A DNA stretch of 64,000 nt from Macrotrachela quadricornifera (lineage: Eukaryota > Rotifera > Eurotatoria > Philodinida > Philodinidae), in the NCBI GenBank assembly GCA_022393335.1, contig JAJEKB010000592.1:250019-314018 (forward strand). The letters are read 5' to 3'. Below, one piece after another: positions 24,494 to 36,308 of the stretch (the stretch's first letter is position 1; each line of letters opens with the position of its first letter). A program made the position numbers and the translations under genes. The notes under the pieces were generated by a model that saw nothing but the letters and a program-made list of their open reading frames with translations, made no database searches and had not been told where the DNA came from.

Positions 24494-25435
24494 TTAATTA
24501 ACAATAATGGTTTGAGGAGCGACAGCATGATGACGAAAACAGATTAGTTTCTTAATAATGTGACGTACTTCAGGCATAGCAATTAAATTCATATAAAATG
24601 CACTTGTATAACTCAAATTATTAATATATCGAATAACTTGTGCAATCATGTTTTCTATTGCTCGTTGGTTCGCATCTTTGCTGATTGTAAATGTGACACC
24701 AAAATAGATACTAAATATCAATAATGGAATATTGGTGAAAAGTAAAAAACTTATTTGAATTAGTAACATTCGATTAAAATGACGATCAAGACGATTATCC
24801 ACAACTGATCTTTGTCGAAGTGAACTTATATTTTTTATTGTTCGATGGCCAAAATAAAGTAATATCACAACAGGTAGTATACCAAATAGAACAGGATTTG
24901 AAAAGTAGTTTATATAGAGAGCAAATTGTGAGGAAATGTTTCCGCATGAATTTCCATTACGTCTAACGAAAATAAGATGTGGAATATTGACTAATGACCA
25001 AATAATGAACACACTGATAATGGCTCGAATGGCAAATGAACGTGAACTCCACTTGCGTTGACGTTGTTCTCTTGATGTGCACATACATCGATCAAAGGCT
25101 GCAAAACATAAATAACTGATAGAACACATTGAGCTTACTGATATGATATAACCACGAAAAGGACAGTAGACATCATTGTTTGTATATGTTGCAATCGAGT
25201 AGAAGAAAAGAATACGTGTTAATAGTGCATTAATCAAAACACATATATCAGAAAATGATTGAGCAAATAGATAATGTGAACAAGAACTTCTACGAAGCGA
25301 ACGCCGACTGAGTGCATACATGTTAAATAGAGCTCCAGTTGATCCCACAATCAAGAAGATGATACCGCTATACAGTTGGAACTGTTCATTAATCAACATT
25401 AACACTTGGGGTGATGACATGACTTTTGTATTCAC
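24494..25435 (-). CDS. GPCR-like 7TM receptor, rhodopsin family, divergent from neighbours
   Basis: Single-exon receptor of 313 residues (or 308 from the second Met). Seven hydrophobic helices are visible. TM1 has GSTGALFNMYAL. TM3 begins after DVYCPFRGY and ends CFAAFDRCMCTS, keeping Asp-Arg of the DRY box with Cys in place of Tyr. ECL2 has a Cys (NSCGN). TM7 reads LSYTSAFYMNLIAMPEVRHI, with no NPxxY. Its second intracellular loop is Arg-rich (REQRQRKWSSRS). It is more distant from the other two receptors than they are from each other. Ligand unknown. Confidence 0.8.
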   Translation of the reverse strand: MNTKVMSSPQVLMLINEQFQLYSGIIFLIVGSTGALFNMYALSRRSLRRSSCSHYLFAQSFSDICVLINALLTRILFFYSIATYTNNDVYCPFRGYIISVSSMCSISYLCFAAFDRCMCTSREQRQRKWSSRSFAIRAIISVFIIWSLVNIPHLIFVRRNGNSCGNISSQFALYINYFSNPVLFGILPVVILLYFGHRTIKNISSLRQRSVVDNRLDRHFNRMLLIQISFLLFTNIPLLIFSIYFGVTFTISKDANQRAIENMIAQVIRYINNLSYTSAFYMNLIAMPEVRHIIKKLICFRHHAVAPQTIIVN

Positions 25436-27053
25436 TCCTAAGTGATACCTGTTTTATATGTCAAATATTCCTTCTGTTTGGTTAGTTATTGTAAAGCTTA
25501 CGGTGTCGTGTTCTATAATTCTTTTTTGTGCTTCGTTTTATATGTTGCTGAAAAAACGTATATAATGCGATGTTAACTATGTGTTGACGATATTGTACGT
25601 CAAGCACAACATGAAAGAAAAGTCAATGAATTCAATAGATGCGCATGACAAGTTACATCTAAAACCAGCTCTCTAAGTATTAACACTAATTATTATAGAT
25701 ATAAAAAGCCATGAGAATAAAACGTTTGTTTTTGATCTACTTTCAGTTTTACAGTGTCATGACCCTTGTGTCTATAATGAAAGTGTACAACGTCGTTAAA
25801 ATAATTGTGTAATTAAAAGAATCCTAAAATTTCTATCATTATCTGGATGCGGTTGTTGATAAACCATGTTTAATCATACATTTATTCTTTGTGAATGGTA
25901 CATTGCATTCATAAAAAATTGAGAATAGTATTTATATTGTAAAAAGAAAAATTACATCATTTGATAGAAATGTCGGATACATATCAGAATTAATAACAAA
26001 AATGGAAAAATGAAAGTGTTAATATTATTAAACCACAATTCAGTGATTACATAATGTTCATCCAATTTTAATTAGCAGATAAAATGTTTATTCTTTTAGC
26101 GGAAATGGCAAAAAACCAGTCTTCTATCAAAATAAAAGAAAATTGACATAGATAAATAGGATGATATCTTATTGAAAAAATTAATTTTCTCTAGAAGAAT
26201 ATGTGATTGTCCATACAAAAAAATATTCATACAATTAAAAAAATGACTTAGTTAGCAATTTTTATCGTTCTTTTTTTATTTATTTGTTTTATTACTATAG
26301 TTACAGAAAGATTAGTAGAATTTGGAACAATAATTAATCGGTCTCTAACTAAATCTTTTTACATATGTTCATAATCTATACCTACATAATTTCTCTTTTA
26401 AAAAGTTGTAGTGCTTTGATTTACATGCTTGATGGGATACACGATTTACTTTCCATTGATTACATAAAAATAATTTTTCAATTAGTCGTTTTCTGGATTG
26501 AAAGTTTACTTTCCTTTGATTAGTTGGGTGAAAACAATAAGTGAATGAAAGTCATTGCGACAATATATATATATATTATTAGAACAAAATTTCAATAAAA
26601 TTTTCTGAATGGAATAAACATTTATTACAATGTTTAAATTATGTTCGAGCAAGCTATCTTTATCTATTCAAGAATCTCTTAATTGACTATTAACATAATA
26701 CATATGGACCATTAAGAAATTTCCCCCGCATATGTATAGCCATTATCTTCAGTCGCAAATTTATTGAAATTTTTTTCTAATAATATATTGATTGTTGCAA
26801 TAACTTCCATTCAACTAATGTATAGAAAGTAAATCCTCAATAGGAAAAATTATATTTTTCTATAGAAAAAAAACAATTAAGACTGAAAGTAATCAACGAA
26901 AAATAAACCCGTGGAGAATAAATCGAGTAATCACACAACAAGAATATAGTAGTACAGATGAACTATTCAATCACCAACTAGAAATATTTTACTGTGCATT
27001 GAAGATTCAGTATTTAAAATCTAATAATTTAATGTAAATGTTTGGTTGACGAG

Positions 27054-27460
27054 GGAATGTTTTCGACTGATCAATCGCTTTTGAGTTCAGACTCTGTGCA
27101 TAAGGTACATCTCAGTGAAGTATGAAAAAGCACAAAAGATTAAATTCTAGAATCTCTAATGGGATACGGCTCATTGTTGGATCTTTAATATCTTGAGAAG
27201 AAAACATGCTTTTGAGCTGAAACTTTTAGATCATTCTATCTACTGACAGACCTGTATATAGGCAAAATCTCAGTTCGAAATACCCGCAATCGATTTTTGG
27301 TATATACCATATCATGCGCCAAAATTTCAGTAAAATACTTATAACTCTGAACAGAAGACCTATGGGTATTTAATCTTTTGTGCTTTTTCATATTTGACTG
27401 GGATGTATCTGATGCACAGAGTCCGAAATTAAAAGCAATTGATTAATTGAAAATGTTTCT
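27054..27460. mobile_element. foldback/MITE-like element with about 90-bp inverted arms
   Basis: The left arm (about 27054-27145) and right arm (about 27369-27460) are inverted copies sharing atgaaaaagcacaaaagatt and gactctgtgcat, with scattered differences. The centre (about 220 bp) has no coding capacity. The arms differ from the element at 16741-17313, so it is a separate family. A target duplication could not be fixed by eye. Confidence 0.65.
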
Positions 27461-29159
27461 TCATAAAATTGATATCTTTATTTTTTTTTTCTCATGCTAA
27501 TGTATCTCTCAATGTTTTCTGACATAAAATATCAAATCAACACATCATATCTGTAAACAAGTCATGGAAGTTTACAAATTTCACATTATTACTAAACCAT
27601 ACAACTCTGTTTCTTCTTTCTCTGAAATTATTGAAAATCAATTATTTTTAAACGAATTACATACTATTCTACGATAATTATATAACCAAATATAGATGAT
27701 GAGAAACATACTTCTGGTATTATTTTTAGGTATAGACACTATTTATATAAATGCTTGTTCAGCTATTAAGAAAATGAAACATCAAAGAAACATCATACTA
27801 TATTCTTTTTATACGACTCATTTTCAAACACTTCGTAATGAAAGTTTTTTTCATTTGGTAAAATTAATACTTTCATGGCCAAAAAATGACCTTTAAAGTC
27901 ATTATCTGCGTAGAATAAAGAAAAACATCAAAATAATGTTGTTAATGGCGGCAGTTTTTTGAAGCGGAATCAAACAGTGTACTCGAAAAATTTTTTCTGT
28001 GTTTTACATTCAATTAGCAAAGGCATCTGAGCTTTTATCTGTCCTCTTAAAAATTTACCATGCAGTTCAGTCAAGAAATCTATTCATTTAATCTTCCTTT
28101 TCTTATTTATACTCAAAATTCAACGAATGGTAGGATTGTAGCTCTCAACATCTGGTACATACACAGATAAATTAAAGACTATTACTATTTAAAATAGAAA
28201 AATAGATTGAGTTCTTTCTACTGTCTGCTTTTTCTCTAAGTATTATGATTTTTACAGATCAGTTTTATATCAGTAAACACTGAAAAGAGAAAAACAGAAG
28301 AAAACATGTAAGAATCACTAGTGATGCATAAACGTTTATGAAAAAAACAAAAGATATAAAGTAAAGAAAAATAGAGTTAAATGACCCGCTACAATGTAAA
28401 AATCTTAAAATAAAGAGTATAGAAGTAGCACAAGCACATGTAACAAACAAAGTAACTATACGAGAACATTTATGAATATTTAGATGATAAAGATAAAAGA
28501 GAAATAAAAAAAAGAATAGTTGTAATAGTATGATCAAAGGTAGAATACAGTGTATCTAGAAATATAGTTATTTTCTGTATTTCATGATTTTAGAATGAAA
28601 TAAATGGTTATATTCGGAAAATCTGAAAATACTCATCTAAATTAAAATTTTGATGTTAAATGAAATTTCTTCACAGAGTGATATCAGTCATCGAACGGAT
28701 AAACTTCAAAATTAACAACGATGAAGGATAAGCAAGATACTGTTAGATGATGAGCATCATAGGTCATTTTTATGTAGGCGAAACGCTTGAATTATTGATA
28801 GAAATTAAAAGAAGCGATTCTCATTGAAACCAGTTGAACGAGAAAATGTCAGTTGTGATAGTGTTTTTTAAAGCAGATTTTTTTTTATTCATAACCTCCA
28901 TCTCACAGGATCAGAAATATCACTAAATATAAGAATTCAAAATGTATGCAGATGAACATTTGTCAAAAATTGAAAAGCATACTCAACATGAGAGAATAAA
29001 AAATTTATTCCAAACTACATAGAATATGAAAAATTTATTAGTCAAAAATAGATCTGAAAATTATGATGTACAGAATAATTCTTGCTGTTACTTAATTAAA
29101 GAAACATAATAAAATCATATAAAATCTAAGTAAGATTTCAGAAAGAAAAGAAAAGCTAG

Positions 29160-29690
29160 ATCTCCATCAGAACTTAAACAAGCTGTTCGATCAAACTCGA
29201 ATGTCATGTCTTGATGGTAATATAAGAGGCACTAATATCAATTGCTCGTTGGTGCATAGACAAAAACAAGCAATTGAACGTCACTATAATTCCTGTGTCA
29301 TACAACAATCAATTTTTCGTATGGAAGAAAGTTGAATGCTTCGTCTTTCAACCACTGCAAATGATGTATTACTCCGACAAGCTCTATTTGAAAGTCATTC
29401 AGTAAAATTTTTCTTATTAGTATGCTAATGTTTATACATCCACACCCTTACCCTCAAGTAAAATGGCAAGAAGTATTCTAGATCTCATCTAGGTCTTCAT
29501 CAGATTCGTATAGATTGTGAAAGAAATACTGGCTCCTACAATGGTCAACCATACGTCAGTCATTGTGATGCATTCTCTATTGGCTATACAAGATGCTGAT
29601 TTGATGTACATTCGTCACATTATACAAACTATCGAGAATGGAACAGAATTAAATATTTTTTGCAAAAAGACTATTACTACAAATTACTAT
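29160..29690 (+). pseudogene. possible decayed coding relic, family unknown
   Basis: Base composition changes here and protein-like stretches appear in shifting frames broken by stops, for example CERNTGSYNGQPYVSHCDAF followed closely by TGA and then a further open stretch. No exon boundaries restore one frame. It could be a degraded gene or transposon fragment, or chance; no family is recognised. Confidence 0.25.
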
Positions 29691-31049
29691 AGTGCATGAA
29701 GGAGTAGTTGATACCATAGACAGATATATTTTTTTCTCATTATTCGATATATTGTTGAAATAGGACCAGACAAATGCGGTTTCGGCACATAATTGTCAGT
29801 TCTGATATTTAAACGTTTGGGAATCGAGTTGAAGTGCAGGATCAAGACTCAAAATGACATGGATTTTCGGAAATTCTGAGGAATTCGATTGATAAATTTT
29901 ACTACAAAATCGGTATGATTTCATCAAGTTTCTAATAATTTCCTAAAATTTCAAGTAAAATTAATGATTTCAGCAATAAAAGATCTATTAACTCCATTCA
30001 CAACTCTAAGTAGTTTCAGAAATTTCAAAAATTAATTTCAAACATGAAGAAAAAATAAAAACCATAGTCTTTGCCCCAGAATTCTATAAAGATAATATTT
30101 GTGCTAAAGTACTGCAGGATGGAATGTGCTTAGTGTTAATTTTTTGAATTCGGTCTAAAATATAACTCTGATACAGACATGAGATAAGCTAAGTTAGATT
30201 ATTCTGGAAAGAATGATTCCTAGTTTAAAAAAGACTTCGTTAGAAAATAAGTATTAAATATGAAATTTAGACAGCTTACTAATAAAGAATAAAATTAAAT
30301 ATTAATCACAAGGAGAGCAATAACAAGCATAAGGCTTTAAAATACAGTAGAATCTTTTGTAGAAATATAGAACAATAAAGAAGAGAATTTGACGCTTACT
30401 TTCTTCTCTTGTGAATGCTTGTAAATCATTTCATATAAAAAAAAGTTAATGGAAAATCTCCTAAACCGTGTATCATTAGAAATAGCAAAATTGAAATTAT
30501 CAAATAGAAACATACGATTGTTTTTATATGTATCAAGCATAAGCATTATTAAAATTAGATCCTTTCATCTGGCAATGATAGCTCTCAATAAAGTAGGAAA
30601 ACGAAATTAATGTACCAAAAATTCTTAATTCTTTCATTTCTGAAAATGATCACAAGCTGAAATGTCCATAAAGAAAATAGAATTATAGTTATAACTCAAA
30701 GAAGGTGACATTCAATAGGTGCAACTAATATATATGTTAAAAACAAAGAAATATTTGACTTAAAATATTCGCTCATGTATTGGTAATGACTGATATATTA
30801 CTATAAGATTTCGAAACTTTTGAGAGCATCTTAGTGTTTAACATAAAATGACTATTATTATTACCTTGAGTACTAATAAAATCTATTATCCAAAACTGAA
30901 AAAAGTATGTGAGATGTCACTAGATGCTCATGATAACCTTACTATATACAATTCATTCGTTTAGTATTAAGAACCATACATATATGTCTTAGCAACAAGA
31001 AAGAAAAAAAACTGTATGAATTGAATATTTACATTTTTTTAGATAGATT

Positions 31050-32138
31050 ATGTCATCGTTGACATCTCTTATACCATTTGAATGGTTTGAAATTCATAGT
31101 AATTCACGTGCACCTCAACTTCGTGTTGGTCATTCAAGTACATTTATTCCTTCATTATCAACTATATACATAATTGGTGGTGCAAATCCATCAGAATGTT
31201 TTGCAGATATTCATTCATTATCTTTACCATCAAAAACATCAGAAACATTTACATGGACAAAATTAATTGGTGAAGATATAGCTTTACGACGTTATGAACA
31301 TTCAACTGTTTTATCATGTGATAATAATGAAAATATTGTATTTTTTGGTGGTGCTAATACAGAAAATAATTTTAATGATGTTCATGCATATAATATTTCA
31401 ACAAAAACAATTGAAAATTGGACACCAAAAGATAATAAATTAGTATCACCACGAACTCATCATTCAAGTTGTTGTATACAAAATAGTTTATATATATTTA
31501 GTGGTGGTTTTCAAGGTGTTAAAGCAGTTGATGATGCTGAATTATATCGATTTGATTTAGGTATTCTTTTATTAAATATAATCATTAAACAAACAAAGAT
31601 TTTTTCATTTTTAGCTTCTCATACATGGTCATGTGTACCAGCACATGGTTCTCCACCTGAACAACGACATGGTCATTGTTTATTATCACTTGGAAATTCT
31701 CGTCTTTATCTTCATGGTGGAATGGATGGACGAACATTTTTTTCTTCACTTTATTCAATTGATATTAATGCAAAACCACCAAGATGGAATGAACATTCAT
31801 TGAAATCATCTTATCCAATAGCTCGAGCAGCACATGGTGGTGTATCTATTGAAAATACATCAACATTATTTATTTTTGGTGGTTTAGCACGTAATGGTCA
31901 AGCATTAAATGATACATGGTCATGGTCAGCAACAAATGAACAATGGACAGAAATTCTTTGTCGATCTATACCAAAATCAAGACTTGATTTTGCATATTGT
32001 CTTGTAGAATTTAAAGATAATGAACAAGATTCAAACAAACCTATATCATATATGTTTATTCATGGAGGAACAGATACACAAGGAGAAGTTTTTGATGATT
32101 GTTTTTTATTAAGATTAACATTTGATAATGATCAATAA
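31050..32138 (+). CDS. RABEPK: Rab9 effector protein with kelch motifs (RABEPK/p40)
   Basis: Six-repeat kelch beta-propeller that in animals binds Rab9 and helps endosome-to-Golgi transport. Repeats carry the family's order and motifs: PQLRVGHSSTF with IIGGANPSECFADIH, LRRYEHSTVL with VFFGGANTENNF, PRTHHSSCC, QRHGHCLL with LYLHGGMDGRTFF, ARAAHGGV with FIFGGLARNG, and SRLDFAYCLVE with FIHGGTDTQGEVFDDC. The last is nearly the human C-terminus. A 54-bp intron (31561-31614, GT...AG) lies inside the frame, is a multiple of three and has no stop. Removing it joins YRFDL to ASHTWSCVPAH as in human p40 and gives 344 residues. The ATG is 8 nt after a T-rich AG, so it may be trans-spliced. GOLGA7 follows on the same strand. 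Confidence 0.9.
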   Translation: MSSLTSLIPFEWFEIHSNSRAPQLRVGHSSTFIPSLSTIYIIGGANPSECFADIHSLSLPSKTSETFTWTKLIGEDIALRRYEHSTVLSCDNNENIVFFGGANTENNFNDVHAYNISTKTIENWTPKDNKLVSPRTHHSSCCIQNSLYIFSGGFQGVKAVDDAELYRFDLGILLLNIIIKQTKIFSFLASHTWSCVPAHGSPPEQRHGHCLLSLGNSRLYLHGGMDGRTFFSSLYSIDINAKPPRWNEHSLKSSYPIARAAHGGVSIENTSTLFIFGGLARNGQALNDTWSWSATNEQWTEILCRSIPKSRLDFAYCLVEFKDNEQDSNKPISYMFIHGGTDTQGEVFDDCFLLRLTFDNDQ

Positions 32139-32614
32139 AAAAAAAAAAATGAACATAATTTTTTTATTTAAATTATTCAAATTATGAAACCACTGTTCTA
32201 TCTAATTTAAATATTCAATTGAAAATTTAATAGGAATCATCAGCATTGTTTCGATTCGAACATTAATACGAAATTATACGACTAAAGATGGTGACTATGC
32301 AAGCAGCTTACTAATTCAAATTTGTTATTGAATTTGATAATCTATAGACCATGCAAATTTATATCTATAAAATCTAATTAAATATGAAATTACATCGAAT
32401 AGTAAAATAGAATTGAAAATATCGATAGAGAAACTAATCTGTATAATTAAAAAAATTTTCTAAGTTTTTTTCAAAATGAATTAATATAATATTTTAACAG
32501 TTAAGTAACGCCATCTAGTGTTGTTTATACTGAGATTTTCTTGACCAATAATCAGTTTAAACAATTGTTAGTATTTATTTTGATTTATCATCATATTCAT
32601 CATTTTTTTTTTGT
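32139..32614. other. spacer between RABEPK and GOLGA7
   Basis: About 480 bp, A/T-rich. Contains the 16-mer taaagatggtgactat at about 32284, which recurs at about 36361. No gene seen. Confidence 0.4.
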
Positions 32615-33182
32615 ATGATGGAAGATACAACACGATTAACAAATGAACAATCAATAAAATTATTTATTCAACGAGATTATACTGAAGGTACAGCTGTGAA
32701 ATTTCGAGAACATTTTCCTTCTGAACTCGAAGGAAAAGTAAATATTTCATTTTTTTTTTCTTTTAAAATTTTTTATTTTATCGAATTTATTTAAGATTGA
32801 TCGTAGTAAATTTGTTGATATTTTACGCCATATTAATTCTATTTATGCTGAAGCTGAAGCTTTATCATGTAAAACATTTATGGAAAATTGTTGTGCTTGT
32901 TTAACAGGATATCTATTATTACTTTGTATGCCTACGCATTATGAAAAGGTTTAAATACTTTTTTATTTTATTAATAAAAAAAAAAAGTTCGATTATTTAG
33001 TGTGTTAAACGTGCTGCAAGATATATATCAGAAGAGAATGATCGTACTCTTAATCCAAAAGGAATATTTATGCTTGATCCAATGGAAAAAGGACTTCGTT
33101 GTGTAAATAAAATAAAACAAACAAACTAATTATTATTTTTATATTTTAGATTGAAGTATGTATTACAAATAATCGTCGATGA
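32615..33182 (+). CDS. GOLGA7: GOLGA7 (GCP16), palmitoyltransferase accessory subunit
   Basis: Golgi-associated partner of DHHC9-type palmitoyltransferases (Erf4-related). Four exons: 32615-32737, 32796-32948, 33001-33102 and 33150-33182, all in phase 0, giving 136 residues (human 137). Motifs match along the whole length: KLFIQRDYTEGT, HFPSELEGK, IDRSKFVDILRHINSIYAEA, CCACLTGYLLLLCMPTHYEK, NPKGIFMLDPMEKGLR and IEVCITNNRR. The CCACLT cluster holds the cysteines that are palmitoylated in the human protein. The start uses the first of two adjacent ATGs. The protein ends at NNRR, lacking the human GMSSGR extension. Confidence 0.95.
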
Positions 33183-35496
33183 TGGAAAAAAAATTTCTGA
33201 AGTTAATGGTTTTTGTTAAAACGCAAAAAAAAAATAGATAATATTGTATTCAGTTATATGAAAATATTTATGTTCTTCTTTTACGTTGAACAGTGTATAT
33301 GAACTTCACTGTACTGTCTCAATTTATTTCAAAATTTCATTTGTGTATGATAGAATAAAATATATTTCTATGAAAAATAAATAAATACAGTTGTTTTATT
33401 CATAAAATTGAAATCTAGTTTTATGTAAGATAATCTTAAAGAAAAAAAAAACAAAAAGGAAGAATAATGTACTCTTCAATTTAATCTCATATCATAATAA
33501 CTGTGACAATGGTTCTTTTAGATTCATTTCCTTTTTCCGTAGGACACCGCTATTTTTCAATCTAGATATAAAAGATTTTCAACACGATTTATTACTATTG
33601 AATATTTTATTAAACATCTTTTTTACAACAAAATAGACTCATTGATTAATTGATTTTAGGTTTTTTTTTTTTTCTATTGAAGTTAACTTCGTATTTTTTT
33701 TATATATTTAGTTAATGATGCAAGAGAAAAATAAGAAACATTTCCGATAAAAATTGCTTGTTATATTTAAAAAGAATTCATCGATCAAGTTTCTTTTTTT
33801 TTCTTTCTTTCTTTCTTTCTTTTTGATTGACATATATTAAATATAAAAGAAAAATCTTTTATTAATTTATTTGAATTTTTATATATATATAATCAATAAT
33901 TTTATTTTGCAAATATTCATTTTATATACTTATTTAAAAAACAAAATTTCTATACATATTTATTCAGTTGAATTCCTGAAATATTGTGTTTTAAAACTAA
34001 TGATATTTTTTAATATTTGTTTGAAGTTAATGAAAAAAATTGTTTGAAGTTAATATGCATAATTCCTAATTATTTTAACAATGTATTCTTTAAATTGTAT
34101 TGTTCTTATTAATATTCATCGTTTGTGTTTTTTTTTTTTTATCTAAGAAAAAAAAATCATTAAACTATCGAGGTATTTATTATTTGATAGGCTATTTATT
34201 ATCGTTAGATAATTATAAAATGCATTATAAATATGAGCTTTTAGTTAGAATAGACATGATGACAGAAATGGAAAAATGATTGAAATGAAAGGGTAAGAAT
34301 TCAATAACGAGCATCAAGTCATGAAAGAATATTTCATATATAAAAAAAAAAAAAGAAAAACCGGAACTAACTTATTAAACGGATGAACATTACTAATTTA
34401 TTTCAATCTATTCAATACAAGATTATATACTATTATTCAATGACTTAATTTTATAGAATTAAAATAAAATATTCTCTCGTTTTTCTTCTTAGGTTAATCA
34501 AAAAACAAATAAAAGAAAAAAGAATGTACCTTACTCATAAGCACCCCTCGTGTAAGTCAATGTTTCCATAGACTGTTTGCATAACTTTATTTGCAACGAT
34601 ATCATATTCACTAAACACAGATAATATTATTAACTCTGAGTTTAAAACTCATCTTGGTAAATATTATTATCTATAGTGTTCAGCATATAAATATGATAGA
34701 TCTTATATAAAAGATCGAATAGTTGCTATTCATGGGTTCGGGGACTTTCCCTCGAGTATCAGATAAATTTGAAAACAAATTTAAACTGATATAATGAGTG
34801 ATCATATATGACACTCGTATGTAACTCGAACAGCAAACGTGTAAGATACATGAAGATTTATAAATATCAATTATCTATTTATATTGATATATCTATTACA
34901 GAAAAGAAAAACGGTGAATATATAAATTATTAATATTGATAAATAGTGACATCTAGAATAAATTTTTTTTCTTCTCTAGAATAAAAAATGTTAAATATTA
35001 ATAATTAAATAAAATTACTAGGGAATAAATAAGATTTAATTTACTTTTTTTTGCCTTTTTAATCGATATCGAAAATGTCATCTGGATATTTTCTATATTG
35101 TTATAAACCTGAATCTGTCTATTAGAAAGAATGATTTTTCTTTAGGTTTTTGTATTTTTTTTTTAATATTTGATGTTATAAGAACAGATGTCATCATTTC
35201 ATTTATCTTTAAGCGAATAGTACCAAAAAAATAAAGATGAACAACAGGATCTACGTTTATTCTTCTTTAAAGAAGAGAAAAAAAAGAGAAGAAAAGAAGA
35301 CGAAGAAGAAGAAGAAGAAGAGCATAAAGCGGAAATTGAGAACTTTCTCTTTCTACTGTCAGGTTAATACGATGTTTTAATCAGAATTCAAGTAGAAAAT
35401 TTTGATTTAGATTTTTTTTTTTCATTTTTATTTTTAGTTATATAAATATTTTATTTTTAAATAAAATTTTATCAGAACATTAAAAACAAAAAAAGG
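33183..35496. other. intergenic region upstream of the RGS gene
   Basis: About 2.3 kb, A/T-rich, with a purine-rich GAA/AGA tract at about 35262-35330 shortly before the first alternative RGS exon. A short ATG frame at 34732 (MGSGTFPR before a GT) was seen but is too small to trust. Confidence 0.4.
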
Positions 35497-35553
35497 ATGT
35501 GTGCATGTTATGTTTTACAAGCATCATCATCAATTCGAAGTACTTATCGTTTT
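35497..35553 (+). CDS. RGS gene alternative first exon 1
   Basis: 57 nt, 19 codons ([19 protein letters not shown]), ending in phase 0 at the strong donor GTAAGT. Two Cys close to the start could be lipid-modified, but this is a guess. It could splice to 37931 or directly to 47769. It is the furthest of the seven starts from the RGS core. Confidence 0.55.
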
Positions 35554-36273
35554 GTAAGTATCTTGTTTTATTATTAATTTAATTTATTATCAATTTTATT
35601 GAAACAATCTACTTGATTTATAAATAAACGAAAGATATTTGTTAATAATATATTTAATTAATTACTTTTTTTTTTTTTTGTTTTTCGTAATATTTATTAA
35701 AGAAATTCTAATATCTAAATTGATACAAATCATATATATTATTACAAAAAAAGAAAATATTTGTGTGTAGGTTTGTTTTTTTCTTTTTTAATTAACAATA
35801 AGTAAGAATTTTTATTGGATATTTAAGATAGATATTATGTTAATCTAATGAAAAAAAAAATGATCAAAAACAAAAAGAAGATTACTATAGAGAGAAAAAT
35901 ACGAAATGTCTTTCTTTTTAAATATTAGTTTTTTTTTCATTATTAAAAATAATCTACTAAATAATGTGTAGAACATTGATATATACCAGACGAATGACAC
36001 GCATTTGTGCGTGTATATCTGTGTTTGAATAATTTGTTGAATTCCTCGACTGATAAACATGAAAGCGAATACGCTACACATACACGTACACATATAGACA
36101 AAGAAAAGCGATTATGATGATTCCATTCCCAACGTCTCACGTTCCCATTAAGGGACTTTTTCTATTGGTGTCAGTGCTCTCATGTGTAGTTGTTTCGTAG
36201 AAAAAATCGAGTTTTCCCTTCTCTATGCTTGCTGTTGTGTAGTCGGCATAATTATTTTTCTTGACTTCATTTA

Positions 36274-36308
<35 letters not shown>

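Larger units (their letters stand above)
25436..31049. other. gene-poor region of about 5.6 kb
   Basis: Holds the foldback element at about 27054-27460 and a possible decayed coding stretch around 29160-29690. Otherwise there are only short frames (for example 27696-27896 and 28265-28537) with no recognisable protein. Imperfectly repeated TTTACTTTCC(A/T)TTGATTA motifs occur at about 26440-26525. Confidence 0.4.

Noticed and set aside
34732..34755. Possible eighth RGS first exon (MGSGTFPR before GT, phase 0)
   Set aside because: Only eight codons; such a short ATG-to-GT frame is expected by chance, and no GC-rich block precedes it.
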